Counted from the first letter of the stretch, positions 54,857 to 63,798 are shown. The stretch is 64,000 nt of DNA from an uncultured Clostridia bacterium (GCA_947623585.1 CANQHA010000001.1:186001-250000); one strand, 5' to 3'. The notes: generated from the sequence alone by a model not told the origin. Numbers and translations are program-made.

Positions 54857-54887
54857 CGGCGGCTCGTTCTCTTGGACAAAACCCGCT
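54857..54887 (-). repeat. Inverted repeat, right arm
   Basis: Reverse-complement copy of 54598-54628 with three mismatches. A shorter inverted pair (ACAGAAGC.GGTTTTGT type, near 54809 and 54893) overlaps it. Confidence 0.8.
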
Positions 54888-54975
54888 TCTGTGCGAGGCG
54901 CCCCTGCGGTGCTTTGTGCGCATGGAGCGTTTAGGAAGATAGCGAGCGGGGTGGGGTGACTCAAAATAGTATGAA

Positions 54976-55001
54976 ATCACTCCCTCGCAAGAGGGAGCGA
55001 T
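54976..55001. repeat. Palindrome in the queA-regulator gap
   Basis: ATCACTCCCTC / GAGGGAGCGAT with one mismatch and loop GCAA; no adjacent T-run on either strand. Confidence 0.7.
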
Positions 55002-55107
55002 TGAATTCCTTTTTACAGGTTGGCGCGCCTTACGGCAAACGTATTTATATGCCCTCACCCGCACCCCTAATCTTCGGCAAAGCCGGGGAAGAATAGTCCC
55101 CCTCCCC

Positions 55108-55632
55108 TCACCTCTTTTCCATCTCTTTCCCCTCGCCTTTGAACGCCCTCTGCTCGACATAGGTCATCATGCGGTTATTCAAAAAGCAATACTCCGCAAT
55201 CCCCGCGACTGCAAAAACTACCGGGCAAAGCGGCTTTATCATCACCCATGCGAGCGCGGTCAAAGCTAAAAGTACCGCCGCAGCAAGGACCAGCGCGAAA
55301 ACGTGGTCTTTCAGCCACTTTTTTCTGAAAAATTTTATCCTCTCGCTAAGGCCGAACGCGCCCGGCTCGGAAAGCGCCAAAGCGAGGTTTTCCTCGGCCT
55401 TTTCGGCGAATTCCTCGGGTGCAAGCCTTTTCCCCGCGACGAGCTCGTTGATCGTCACTCCGAACTCCTTTGAAAGCATTTCGAGCGCCTCGATGGGCGG
55501 CATATACGCGCCGGTCTCCCACCGTGAGACGGTTTTGTTCGTCGCCAAAACGCGCTCGCCGAGCTGCTGCTGGGTGAGCCCCTTTTCGCGCCGAAGCTCA
55601 GCTATGAAACCGCCGGTTTTTTTCGTGTCCAT
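55108..55632 (-). CDS. XRE-family regulator with C-terminal membrane segments
   Basis: 174 residues. Residues about 8-63 are a Cro/C1-type helix-turn-helix (LRREKGLTQQQLGERVLATNKTVSRWETG). A linker follows, then two hydrophobic segments (VFALVLAAAVLLALTALAWV and LCPVVFAVAGIAEYCFL), so it is probably a membrane-anchored DNA-binding protein, a common Firmicute type. The start is ATG 55632 after GAGGTG, 18 bp behind a promoter; upstream codons lie in non-coding sequence. The target is unknown. Confidence 0.85.
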   Translation of the reverse strand: MDTKKTGGFIAELRREKGLTQQQLGERVLATNKTVSRWETGAYMPPIEALEMLSKEFGVTINELVAGKRLAPEEFAEKAEENLALALSEPGAFGLSERIKFFRKKWLKDHVFALVLAAAVLLALTALAWVMIKPLCPVVFAVAGIAEYCFLNNRMMTYVEQRAFKGEGKEMEKR

Positions 55633-55650
55633 AATCATCACCTCGCGCTG

Positions 55651-55679
55651 ATTATACCACGGATCCGAAAATTTGTCAT
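55651..55679 (-). promoter_or_regulatory. Sigma-A promoter of the membrane-anchored XRE regulator
   Basis: ATGACA (55679-55674), a 17-bp spacer and TATAAT (55656-55651). Confidence 0.78.
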
Positions 55680-55754
55680 CCCCACAAAAAGCGAATCGGC
55701 GCGTCAAAGCCCCACCTTTTTCTTTTTTTGAGCAGGTATGCGCAAAAACTGCGT

Positions 55755-55845
55755 GCGACCGCTGCTGCTGCGGTCGCTTAGGAGCGTCCATTCCCCGCGC
55801 AATATCATATTCTGCCCTCTGACTATCTGACCTCTGCCCTCTGAC
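55755..55845. repeat. Hairpin and short direct repeat upstream of pepF
   Basis: A perfect 8-bp hairpin GCGACCGC / GCGGTCGC (55755-55777) and two copies of TCTGCCCTCTGAC (55811-55823, 55833-55845), 22 bp apart, just upstream of the pepF promoter. The rest of the 346-bp gap holds only the two divergent promoters. Confidence 0.7.
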
Positions 55846-55851
55846 AGCCCC

Positions 55852-55880
55852 TTGCAATTTCTCCAAAAATACTGTATAAT
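55852..55880 (+). promoter_or_regulatory. Sigma-A promoter of pepF
   Basis: TTGCAA (55852-55857), a 17-bp spacer and TATAAT (55875-55880), about 98 bp ahead of the start codon. Confidence 0.8.
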
Positions 55881-55978
55881 AAAAAACAACGTTTCTGCGC
55901 TCCGGAAGCGTTTTTACCCTGCGGAAGCGCTAAAAATCACAATATAAACCACACTCTTAACCCGAAAGGAGAATTTTT

Positions 55979-57739
55979 ATGAACTATGAATGGTCGCTCG
56001 ACGTGCTTTACAAGGGCTATGACGACCCGAAATTCAAGGAGGACATGAAAAAGCTCGACGAATCGGTCGAACGCACAAACCGCTTCGCCGAGGAAATAGC
56101 TTCAATGCCGCCGCTGAATGCTCTGCTCGAATACATCAGGCAGGGCGAGGAGGATCAGCTTTTAATAAGCCGGCTTTATTCCTATGCGAGCCTGCGCTCG
56201 TCGGCAAACACAAAAGACACCGAGTCGGCTTCGGTCATCGGCAGGCTTATGGGCAAGCTGAGCTCGACCGCCAAGGCGAGCACGCGTATCGAAAAATACA
56301 TCGCTTCTATCGAAGATTTAGACCGTCTTATCGAGTCGGAGCCGGTGCTCAAAGAGTATGAGTTTATGCTGAAAAATCTTCGCGAGGCCCAAAAGCACAG
56401 GCTCAGCGACGAGTGCGAGGAGATCGCGGCGCTCTATGACATCAGCGGCGGAAGCGCTTGGAGCGATCTGCACAGCTATCTCACATCGTCGGTCACGGCG
56501 GATTATCGCGGAGAAAAAATCAATCTTTCTTCGGTGAGAAATCTGGCTTACAGCCCCGACCCCGCCGTCAGAAAGGACGCTTATGACGCCGAGCTTTTAT
56601 GCTATGAAAAAATCAAAGATTCGGTCGCCTTTGCGCTTAACAGCATTAAACTTCAGGTGATAAACAGCTCGCGGCTGCGCGGCTTCTCCTCTCCCCTCGA
56701 GCAGGTTCTCTTCGGCTCGCATATGACCCGCGAGACCCTCGACGCGCTTCTTGACGCCATGCGCGAGCACCTTGACATCTTCCACCGCTATTTAAAAATC
56801 AAGGCGAAAGCCCTCGGGCACAAAAACGGTCTGCCGTGGTACGACCTATTTGCGCCGATGGGCTCGTGCGAGAGAAAATTCACCCCCGAGCAGGCAAAGG
56901 ATTACCTTCTCAACATCTTCAACGGCTTCGACAAAGACCTTGCAAACATGGTCGAGCGCGCCTTTGACGAAAGCTGGATAGATTTTTACCCGCGCGAGGG
57001 CAAGGTCGGCGGAGCGTTCTGCGCCTCTCTTGAGGGGCTGAATCAAAGCAGAGTGCTGACGAACTTCGACGGCGCTTTGACCGATGTTGTGACGCTTGCG
57101 CACGAGCTTGGGCACGCTTTCCACAACCTTAACCTTGAGAAGCACCGCCCGCTAAACAACGACTATTCAATGCCTGTCGCCGAGACCGCCTCGACCTTCA
57201 ACGAAAACGTCGTCATGAACGCCGCTATCAAGGCCGCGCAGTCGGACGACGAGAAGCTGTTTTTGATCGAAAGTCAGCTTCAGGACACCACTCAGATCAT
57301 CTGCGACATCTATTCGAGATACCTCTTTGAGACGGCTGTGTTTGAGAACCGCGAGAACGAATTTCTGCCCGCCGACCGCCTTTGCGAGCTGATGCTTGAC
57401 GCACAGAAAAAAGCCTACGGCGACGGGCTCGACCCCGACGTTCTGCACCCGTTCATGTGGCTCTGCAAGGGGCATTATTACAGCTCGGGGCTGTCGTTCT
57501 ATAACTTCCCCTATGCTTTCGGCGGGCTTTTCGCAAGAGGGCTTTACGAGAAATATCTCGAGGAGGGAAGCAGCTTTGTGCCGGTCTATCGCAAGCTGCT
57601 CTATACCACCCCGACGGCGACCGTCGAGGGAGCGGCAAAGGTCGCCGGGATAGACCTCACCGACAAGAGATTCTGGGAAAACAGCCTGAGCTCCTATAAA
57701 AACAACGTCGATGAATTTGAAAGGCTCGTCAGCAGGTAA
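55979..57739 (+). CDS. pepF: Oligoendopeptidase F
   Basis: M3-family zinc metallopeptidase that degrades short peptides in the cytosol. 586 residues: the N-terminal helical lobe (WSLDVLYKGYDDPKF), then GAFCASLEG, the zinc site LAHELGHAFH (HExxH), the third ligand region VAETASTFNENVVM, and a C-terminal YSSGLSFYNFPYAFGGLFARGLY. AAAGGAG ribosome site. No signal peptide. Followed after 71 bp by an unrecognised gene that may share the transcript. Confidence 0.96.
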   Translation: MNYEWSLDVLYKGYDDPKFKEDMKKLDESVERTNRFAEEIASMPPLNALLEYIRQGEEDQLLISRLYSYASLRSSANTKDTESASVIGRLMGKLSSTAKASTRIEKYIASIEDLDRLIESEPVLKEYEFMLKNLREAQKHRLSDECEEIAALYDISGGSAWSDLHSYLTSSVTADYRGEKINLSSVRNLAYSPDPAVRKDAYDAELLCYEKIKDSVAFALNSIKLQVINSSRLRGFSSPLEQVLFGSHMTRETLDALLDAMREHLDIFHRYLKIKAKALGHKNGLPWYDLFAPMGSCERKFTPEQAKDYLLNIFNGFDKDLANMVERAFDESWIDFYPREGKVGGAFCASLEGLNQSRVLTNFDGALTDVVTLAHELGHAFHNLNLEKHRPLNNDYSMPVAETASTFNENVVMNAAIKAAQSDDEKLFLIESQLQDTTQIICDIYSRYLFETAVFENRENEFLPADRLCELMLDAQKKAYGDGLDPDVLHPFMWLCKGHYYSSGLSFYNFPYAFGGLFARGLYEKYLEEGSSFVPVYRKLLYTTPTATVEGAAKVAGIDLTDKRFWENSLSSYKNNVDEFERLVSR

Positions 57740-57810
57740 AAATAACCTCCGCGCCTTTTCGGCCCGGGCAGTTTCAAGCTCAAAAATTGATTTATTCTCA
57801 CGAGGCGGCC

Positions 57811-58308
57811 ATGGAAATTATAGAAATACTTCGCAAGCACGCAAAAAAATATCCGCTGATGCAGCCCTGCGACGCCGTTAAGCTGATTTATCAGAACGAA
57901 TTCGGCGGCGGGCACCTCATCAAAGACCCCGAAAAAAGCCTCGAAATGCTGAGGCGCGAGTTTTCAGAGGTCGAAAAGGAGCCGGGCGCCGAGCTTTACG
58001 AATATATCGGAAACGGCATTTCGAGGGTTAATCTTTCGGCGATAGACGAAAGCGCATATCCCCTTGAGGCGCTGAACCGCGACTTTGTTTCATCGGCAGA
58101 AAACCGAAAGGGCAGCCTTGACAGCTTCTTAAATAAGCTGAGCGCCGTTTTGTCGGAGTTTGAAAAAATCGGCTTCGGGTTTGAAAAAGCCGCGTTCGAG
58201 GCTTATATTTGCGAATATAAAGCCGCCGGCTGCCCGATGGTCTCTCACAGCGAGATTTACCGAAAAGCCTATAAACCGGCTTACAGGGTCGTTGAGAAAA
58301 AGCCCTGA
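57811..58308 (+). CDS. Protein of unknown function
   Basis: 165 residues, soluble, mostly helical with an acidic centre. The N-terminal part contains KKYPLMQPCDAVKLIYQNEF followed by GGGHLIKDPEKS, which look like conserved motifs (His and Asp could be catalytic or metal-binding), and the C-terminal part ends in HSEIYRKAYKPAYRVVEK. I do not recognise the family. The start is ATG 57811, five bases after GAGG; an in-frame ATG eight codons upstream lacks a ribosome site. Codon use matches neighbours. It lies between pepF and an XRE gene that has its own promoter. Confidence 0.7.
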   Translation: MEIIEILRKHAKKYPLMQPCDAVKLIYQNEFGGGHLIKDPEKSLEMLRREFSEVEKEPGAELYEYIGNGISRVNLSAIDESAYPLEALNRDFVSSAENRKGSLDSFLNKLSAVLSEFEKIGFGFEKAAFEAYICEYKAAGCPMVSHSEIYRKAYKPAYRVVEKKP

Positions 58309-58421
58309 ACCCGCAGATAAATTAAAACCAAACTCGGTCGGGCTCCCCTGCTCGACCGAAATTTTATGCCGATATACAACTATTCGTTTAATTTTACAAC
58401 CGAAATCAAACTGCGCCGCCA

Positions 58422-58450
58422 TTGAAATCGCCGCTCGGGCGGATTATAAT
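58422..58450 (+). promoter_or_regulatory. Sigma-A promoter of the XRE-TPR regulator
   Basis: TTGAAA (58422-58427), a 17-bp spacer and TATAAT (58445-58450), 45 bp ahead of the start. Confidence 0.8.
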
Positions 58451-58495
58451 CAAATCAGAACAGGGCCCGTTCAATAATTTTTAAGGAGAAAAGCC

Positions 58496-59551
58496 ATGAA
58501 TATAACTTTAGACAAAAATTTGCAGCAGCTCCGCCGCGAAAAGGGCTGCACTCAGGAGGAGCTTGCCGAGTTTCTCTCGATAAGCTCGCAGGCGGTCTCG
58601 AAGTGGGAGCGCGCCGAGGGCTTTCCCGACATCACGCTGCTTCCAAAAATCGCGGCGTTCTATAACGTCTCGGTAGACGACCTTTTGGGCGTGGGTGAAA
58701 TCAGAAAGCGCGAGCGGATAGATTGGTACTTTGCCGAGAACCTTAAGCTCCAAAACGTCGGCAAAATGCCCGAGGCGGTCGCCCTCTTGCGCGAGGCGTT
58801 AAAGGAATTTCCGAATGAGCATAGCGTTATGGCTGAGCTCGCGCACGCGATCTTCTATCAAAACATCGACGATACCGAGCGGTATAAAGAGGTCATCGAG
58901 CTCATGGAGCGCGTGCTGCGCGAATCGACGAATCAAAGTCTTCGCGACAGAGCGGTTCAGCTTCTCTGCTACTCTTATAACTATCTCGGCGACAGTGAAA
59001 AGGCAAAGGAATACGCCGAGACGGCAAGCAGCATTGATTGCTCCAATCAGCTCCTTTTGTCGAACATTTTAAAGGAGGAAGAACGCGAGATCTTCAACAA
59101 GGAGCTTATAACCGTGCTGACGGATTATATCGGTTTGTTCACCTATAAGCTCGATTCGATCCCTTGGGAGAAGCGCCACGAATTCTATCTGAAAATTTTA
59201 GAGAAGATCTTCGACGACGGCTTCTACGGGTTCTATGCCACCTGCGCCGCCGAGCGCCACTACTTCCTCGCGAGGATCTATGCGGGGTGGGAGAATCGGG
59301 AGGAAAAGGTCAGATATCACCTTGAACAGCTCGTTCGTCTTGCGAAGCAATATGACAGCCTCGACGGAGAGTACACCTACACCTCGACGTTTATGAAGGG
59401 CGTAAAGGGAAACTCGAAGCAGGTTACGAAGAATGTCGAGGGCACCGAGTGCGAGCAGTATCTTAAGGCGCTCACCGACGACGACAGCCGGATGTTCGAT
59501 AGGTTCCGTGAGACAGACTGGTTCAAGGCGGTCGTCAAAAGCCTCGAATGA
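58496..59551 (+). CDS. XRE-family transcriptional regulator with helical repeat domain
   Basis: 351 residues. Residues 1-62 are a Cro/C1 helix-turn-helix (LRREKGCTQEELAEFLSISSQAVSKWERAEGFPD and IAAFYNVSVDDLLG). The remainder is a helical, TPR-like domain (AVALLREALKEFPNE, LCYSYNYLGDSEKAKEYAETA), which in relatives senses peptides or proteins. AAGGAGAAAAG ribosome site. A short C-terminal helix ends in DWFKAVVKSL. Single-gene unit with its own promoter and a bidirectional terminator. Target unknown. Confidence 0.9.
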   Translation: MNITLDKNLQQLRREKGCTQEELAEFLSISSQAVSKWERAEGFPDITLLPKIAAFYNVSVDDLLGVGEIRKRERIDWYFAENLKLQNVGKMPEAVALLREALKEFPNEHSVMAELAHAIFYQNIDDTERYKEVIELMERVLRESTNQSLRDRAVQLLCYSYNYLGDSEKAKEYAETASSIDCSNQLLLSNILKEEEREIFNKELITVLTDYIGLFTYKLDSIPWEKRHEFYLKILEKIFDDGFYGFYATCAAERHYFLARIYAGWENREEKVRYHLEQLVRLAKQYDSLDGEYTYTSTFMKGVKGNSKQVTKNVEGTECEQYLKALTDDDSRMFDRFRETDWFKAVVKSLE

Positions 59552-59554
59552 AAA

Positions 59555-59592
59555 CAAAAAACCGGACTGCTTTAAACGGCAGTCCGGAATTT
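59555..59592. terminator. Bidirectional intrinsic terminator
   Basis: CCGGACTGC / GCAGTCCGG (59562-59570 with 59579-59587) with an 8-base loop. T-rich sequence follows on both strands, ending the plus-strand XRE gene and the minus-strand lipoprotein gene. Confidence 0.88.
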
Positions 59593-59602
59593 TATGCGGG
59601 TT

Positions 59603-60337
59603 TTACTTGGCGGCGCTGACTGAGGTGATGTGCGGGTTCACGCCGTTATACCAGTAGAGGAAGCCCTCGAGGTCGATCTTGTCGCCTATCGAGAGATTCT
59701 TGACGGCGCTGTAAACCTCGGTGGTGTTGTCGCAAAGATAGGACTCGACGACGAAGGTATAAGTCTCGCCGTTCAGAGATACCTTGAAGTAAAGGTCGTT
59801 GCCGTCTTCGCCCGAGCCGTCGGAGTTGTAAAGGAACGCGGCGTCGTTGCCGTCGGCGTCCTTTGAAGCCTCAACGGTCATGCCCTTGAAAGCGACGAAT
59901 TCGTTCTGATGGTCGATAAGTCCGTCGGTTCCGAGCATCGAGGTGACGTCAAGCGCGTCGGCGACATAATTGCCGTCGAGGATCTCGAAAGTAGCGTCGA
60001 TGATCTCGACCTCGCCCGACCATTCGGACTTGTAGCCGGTAACCTTGATCTTGGTACCCTTGGTCAGCTTTGCGTAATCCTCCTCGGTGCAGGCCATGTT
60101 ATAGAGGAAGTAAGCTCCGTCCTTGTCCTGAGTATAGACGGTGGCCTTATTGTCCCACCACGACTGCTTTGCCTGAACATAAGTCTCAACTACTACCTGA
60201 CTGTCAAGCGGGGCGGCGATATACTCATCGTGAGTCATAACTCCCTCGGATTTTACATCGTCGGCGCTCTCTCCTCCGCAAGCGGCAAGAGAAAGGGTCA
60301 GCGCCGCAGCCAGAATAAATGCCAAAAGTTTTTTCAT
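59603..60337 (-). CDS. Lipoprotein of unknown function with two beta-barrel-like repeats
   Basis: 244 residues with a lipoprotein signal (MKKLLAFILAAALTLSLAACGG, lipobox LAAC). Two similar strand-rich segments follow: one with VVVETYVQAKQSW ... YFLYNMACTEEDYAKLTKGTKIKVTGY and one with EFVAFKGMTVEAS ... DLYFKVSLNGETYTFVVESYL ... LSIGDKIDLEGFLYWYNG. Both look like OB-fold (YdeI/NirD-type nucleic-acid or metal binding folds) units on the outer face of the membrane. Acidic overall. It has its own promoter and terminator, so it is probably independent of the sugar importer upstream. Function unknown. Confidence 0.75.
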   Translation of the reverse strand: MKKLLAFILAAALTLSLAACGGESADDVKSEGVMTHDEYIAAPLDSQVVVETYVQAKQSWWDNKATVYTQDKDGAYFLYNMACTEEDYAKLTKGTKIKVTGYKSEWSGEVEIIDATFEILDGNYVADALDVTSMLGTDGLIDHQNEFVAFKGMTVEASKDADGNDAAFLYNSDGSGEDGNDLYFKVSLNGETYTFVVESYLCDNTTEVYSAVKNLSIGDKIDLEGFLYWYNGVNPHITSVSAAK

Positions 60338-60374
60338 ATCAATTTTCTCCTTTCAGAAACCTTGGTACAACGAC

Positions 60375-60402
60375 ATTATACTCATTTTTGCCCTCATGTC
60401 AA
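60375..60402 (-). promoter_or_regulatory. Sigma-A promoter of the lipoprotein gene
   Basis: TTGACA (60402-60397), a 16-bp spacer and TATAAT (60380-60375), 37 bp ahead of the start. Confidence 0.85.
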
Positions 60403-60416
60403 GGGTTATGCGCAAA

Positions 60417-62015
60417 TTATTTGCCTCGGCGGCGCTTTTTTATCAGCTTTTTCGCGAGGAAAAGCGCCATTATCGCCCATGCCGTCAAAAGCGAGGCGAG
60501 TAAAATTTTCGAGGTAGTCGGCAGCTTTCCGAGCTCTTTTCTTCCGACCGTTTCTACCGAAAGACTGTCGAGCCGGTAAAGCGAGGTGATATCTTTTTTC
60601 AGCTTTTCAAAATATGCGTCGTCGATGGTTTCGTGCCGTCTGACCGATTTCGCGACATTTTCAATCATCTGCCCCGCAGCCGAACGCAGCGACGCCGAGC
60701 CGTTGAATACTGGAGTCACAAAGGTCTCCCCGACGTGCTCCAAAAGAATTTTCGAGGCTTTGATCTTAACGTCGTAATATGTGTCGTAATCCTCGCCCTC
60801 GCGTGAGAGATAGTCGGTATATTCCGCGGAATTCTGGGCTTTCGAGGTTACCGGAACGTAGCCCTCGGTCTGAGAATAGGCTATCTGAACGTCGTTTGTC
60901 AGAAGATACTGGGCGAAAAGCCACGAGGCAAGGACCTCCTGCGGGTCGCTTTTGTTGAATATGCAGACCGACGGCCCCTGAGATATCATCTGCATATTTT
61001 CGGTATCAAACTGAGGCACCGGAAACACCGCAGTCTCGAACTGAACGAAATTCTCCTTGTGAATGTCGGCAAGCGGCGCGTGCGAGCCCATCCATGTGGC
61101 GCCGGCGGTGGAATCTACCGCAAAAACGCACTGCCCCGCGTTGAGAAAGTTTCCGGGATAGCTCGATATCTTAAAGGTCGAAAAAGCTCCGCTTGAGGTG
61201 TGCTCGGCGACGGTCGAGAGTATCTGCTCGGTAACGTCGTTGAAGATGAGGATATCTCCGCCGTCGGTCGAATAGCCCGCGTTTTTTTGCCTGAGCATCT
61301 GTATCATCATGTTGTCGGTAGACTTATAGATGAACGGTATCATGACGTTCTGACCGTTGAGCGCAAAGGTTCCGTCGGGCGATTTTTTCATCGCCGCCTC
61401 CGAGACCTCCCAGATGAAATCCCATGTCAAAACGTCGGGCAGAGTGTATCCGAGCGCCTCGACCATCGTTTTGTTCACATAGCACGCCTCGGTCGAACGC
61501 ATGAAGGGTATGGCGTAATGCTCGCCGCCGAGAATGCACTCGTCCAAAAACTGAGGTATGACCTCGTCCTTTTTCGGACCGTCGAATTTTATCTCGCTTC
61601 CGCCGAAGCCGTATTTTTCATCGTCAAAAAGCCCGTCGAGCGGAACGACGACGTTGGTTCCGGTGCGATAAGTCGCGATGTGGTCGGGATAGGTTATGCA
61701 GACGTTGGGAGTGGTGTTTGTCGGAATGTTTGTGATGACGTCGTTATATATCACGCTGTAATCGTTATAGCGGATATGCTTGACGCTTATGTTCGGATAA
61801 AGCCGCTCGAAGTCCTCTATCGCCTGCTCGTATACCTTTGTTTGCAGCTTGTTGGTGTCGTTTTTCGCCCAGAAGGTTATCTCATATTGGCGGGATTCGT
61901 CGAACTCCTCGGGCATTTCAAAGGGCTCGAGCCCCTTTGAGCCGTGACAGCCCGAAAGCGCAAAGCAGGCGGCGAGGAGCACTAAAATCAAAGATAGTCT
62001 TTTCAAAGCCGTCAT
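60417..62015 (-). CDS. Sugar ABC transporter substrate-binding lipoprotein with C-terminal membrane anchor
   Basis: 532 residues. Lipoprotein signal (MTALKRLSLILVLLAACFALSGC), then a type 1 extracellular solute-binding fold (YEITFWAKNDTNKL, VKHIRYNDYSVIY, YAIPFMRSTEACYVNK, MLRQKNAGYSTDGG). Unusually, after the binding domain a hydrophobic segment (LLASLLTAWAIMALFLA) and a basic KKLIKKRRRGK tail add a second anchor at the C-terminus. ATG 62015 overlaps the permease stop as ATGA, so translation is coupled although the nearest SD (AAAGGG) abuts the start. Probably captures an oligosaccharide; the sugar is unknown. Confidence 0.9.
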   Translation of the reverse strand: MTALKRLSLILVLLAACFALSGCHGSKGLEPFEMPEEFDESRQYEITFWAKNDTNKLQTKVYEQAIEDFERLYPNISVKHIRYNDYSVIYNDVITNIPTNTTPNVCITYPDHIATYRTGTNVVVPLDGLFDDEKYGFGGSEIKFDGPKKDEVIPQFLDECILGGEHYAIPFMRSTEACYVNKTMVEALGYTLPDVLTWDFIWEVSEAAMKKSPDGTFALNGQNVMIPFIYKSTDNMMIQMLRQKNAGYSTDGGDILIFNDVTEQILSTVAEHTSSGAFSTFKISSYPGNFLNAGQCVFAVDSTAGATWMGSHAPLADIHKENFVQFETAVFPVPQFDTENMQMISQGPSVCIFNKSDPQEVLASWLFAQYLLTNDVQIAYSQTEGYVPVTSKAQNSAEYTDYLSREGEDYDTYYDVKIKASKILLEHVGETFVTPVFNGSASLRSAAGQMIENVAKSVRRHETIDDAYFEKLKKDITSLYRLDSLSVETVGRKELGKLPTTSKILLASLLTAWAIMALFLAKKLIKKRRRGK

Positions 62016-62890
62016 CCCTTTGTGCCCCCTCTTGCAACGCCCTCCATTATTTTTTTGCGGAAAATCAGAAACAGTATTATCAGCGGCGCCGAAATGACGA
62101 CGACGGCGGCCATCATCGCGGGGATATTCTCCCGCCCGAATCCGTTTTCGCGTATCTCCTGAATTCCGTTTGAAACAAGGAAGTAATTCTGATCGTCTGT
62201 GACGAGCCTCGGCCAAACATAAGAATTCCAGCACTCGATTATCTTTAAGATTGTTATCGTAACTATCGTCGGGCGACAGATTGGCATCATCACCCTGAAA
62301 AGATATTTCAGATCGCGGGTGCCGTCAACCTTGGCGGCATAGTAAAGCTCGTCGGGTATCTGAGAAAAATTCTCTTTGAGCAGGTAAATATAGAACACCG
62401 ACGTCACCGAGGGAAGTATGAGACCTGTAAAGGTGTTTCTGAGGTCGAGGTTGGTTATCGTCGTATAGTTTGTTATGACGACAAGCTCGTTGGGAATCAT
62501 CATGAGCGAGAGAAACAGGGTGAAAACAGCGTCTCTGCCCTTGAATTCGAGCCTCGAAAACGCAAACGCCGCGGGGATTATCACAATAAGCATAAGCCCG
62601 GTCGTCAGCACGGTGAATATCACGGTGTTGATAAAATATCTCGCGAGAGGGACCGACGTAAACGCCGAGGAATAGTTTTCAAGCGTCGGCGTTAAGGTGA
62701 AAAACTTCGGAACGTATTCGGAGTTGTAGGAGGCGTATTCCTTGACCGAGGTGAGTATCATCCAATAAAACGGGAACAAAACGACGATCGCCCAGACGGT
62801 CAGTATTATATAAATTATCGCGGTGCGGATAACGCCGCGGGTCTTGGCGGCTTTCTCCGACCTAATTATATCGCGGTTCAAGTCTGTCAC
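62012..62890 (-). CDS. Carbohydrate ABC transporter permease (MalG type)
   Basis: 292 residues with six predicted membrane helices. The ATPase-contact EAA loop is visible as ELYYAAKVDGTRDLKYLFRV followed by PICRPTIV. An extended N-terminus (VIRTAIIYIILTVWAIVVLFPFYWM) and FVWPRLV-like (YVWPRLV) motif are typical of the CUT1 sugar family. Second permease; pairs with the MalF-type subunit 5 bp upstream. Part of an ATPase-permease-permease-binding protein operon. Confidence 0.94.
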   Translation of the reverse strand: MTDLNRDIIRSEKAAKTRGVIRTAIIYIILTVWAIVVLFPFYWMILTSVKEYASYNSEYVPKFFTLTPTLENYSSAFTSVPLARYFINTVIFTVLTTGLMLIVIIPAAFAFSRLEFKGRDAVFTLFLSLMMIPNELVVITNYTTITNLDLRNTFTGLILPSVTSVFYIYLLKENFSQIPDELYYAAKVDGTRDLKYLFRVMMPICRPTIVTITILKIIECWNSYVWPRLVTDDQNYFLVSNGIQEIRENGFGRENIPAMMAAVVVISAPLIILFLIFRKKIMEGVARGGTKG

Positions 62891-62895
62891 CTCCG

Positions 62896-63786
62896 TCAGT
62901 AATGAACGTGCTTTTTGCTTATCATGAGGTTTATGCAGGTTATCGTGAGCACTATCGCGAACAAAACTATCGCCGCGGCCGAGGCGTAGGACGGATAACC
63001 GCCGCTGTCGCCGTAAAGCATATCATAGACATAGCCGACGATGGTATTCATCTCGGCGGCGTTGAGGTTTGTTCCGAAAAGCGCCACAGCGTCGCTGTAA
63101 GCCTTGAAAGCGCCGATAAAGCCGGTGATTATGAGATAAAACAGCATCGGAGATATCATCGGCAGGGTTATTTTTCTGAAAATCCTGAAAGGCCGGGTGC
63201 CGTCGATTTTCGCGGCGCTGTAATATTCCTCGCTGACCGAAGCGAGCGCGCTCGTCAGAATAAGTATCTTAAACGGCAGAACGACCCATATCGTATAAAA
63301 ACAGAGAACGAGCATTTTCGCCCAGTAAGGTCCGTCGATGAAATCGATCGGAGATACCCCGAATTTGCCGAGTATCAGATTTACAAGGCCGTCGGTATAA
63401 GGGGTCTTGCGGAAAAGTATCATGAAAACGAGACCGACCGCAAGGGTGTTCGTCACATAGGGCAGGAAGAATACCGTCTGATAAAGCTCGCGAAGAGGCT
63501 TTATCGAGGAAAGCCCGTAGGATATTCCGAGCGCGATGAGCGTTGAAAGCGGAACGGTGGCTATTACAAGGATAAAAGTGTTTTTGACCGCCTGCAAAAA
63601 ATAGGGGTCGTGGAGAATATACGAATAGTTGTAAACGCCGGTTCCGAAAAACGTCTGCGAAGCGGAGTTATAGCCCTCTTCAAAAGAATAGACGAAAACG
63701 TCTATAAGAGGATAGACCATGAACGCTCCGAGAAAGAGTATCGCGGGTATAAGATAAAGCCAGCCCTTTGCGCTTTTCTGTTCCAT
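62896..63786 (-). CDS. Carbohydrate ABC transporter permease (MalF type)
   Basis: 296 residues with six membrane helices. N-terminal GWLYLIPAILFLGAFMVYPL and the EAA loop EYYSAAKIDGTRPFRIFRKITLPMISP identify the CUT1 family MalF/UgpA subunit. ATG 63786 follows a GGGGGA ribosome site and lies 12 bp after the ATPase gene. Confidence 0.94.
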   Translation of the reverse strand: MEQKSAKGWLYLIPAILFLGAFMVYPLIDVFVYSFEEGYNSASQTFFGTGVYNYSYILHDPYFLQAVKNTFILVIATVPLSTLIALGISYGLSSIKPLRELYQTVFFLPYVTNTLAVGLVFMILFRKTPYTDGLVNLILGKFGVSPIDFIDGPYWAKMLVLCFYTIWVVLPFKILILTSALASVSEEYYSAAKIDGTRPFRIFRKITLPMISPMLFYLIITGFIGAFKAYSDAVALFGTNLNAAEMNTIVGYVYDMLYGDSGGYPSYASAAAIVLFAIVLTITCINLMISKKHVHY

Positions 63787-63798
63787 AATATCCCCCTT

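Noticed and set aside
54599-55107. Several 60-140 residue open frames in the queA-regulator gap
   Set aside because: All lie in inverted-repeat and palindromic sequence, overlap each other on both strands and lack ribosome sites or recognisable domains.
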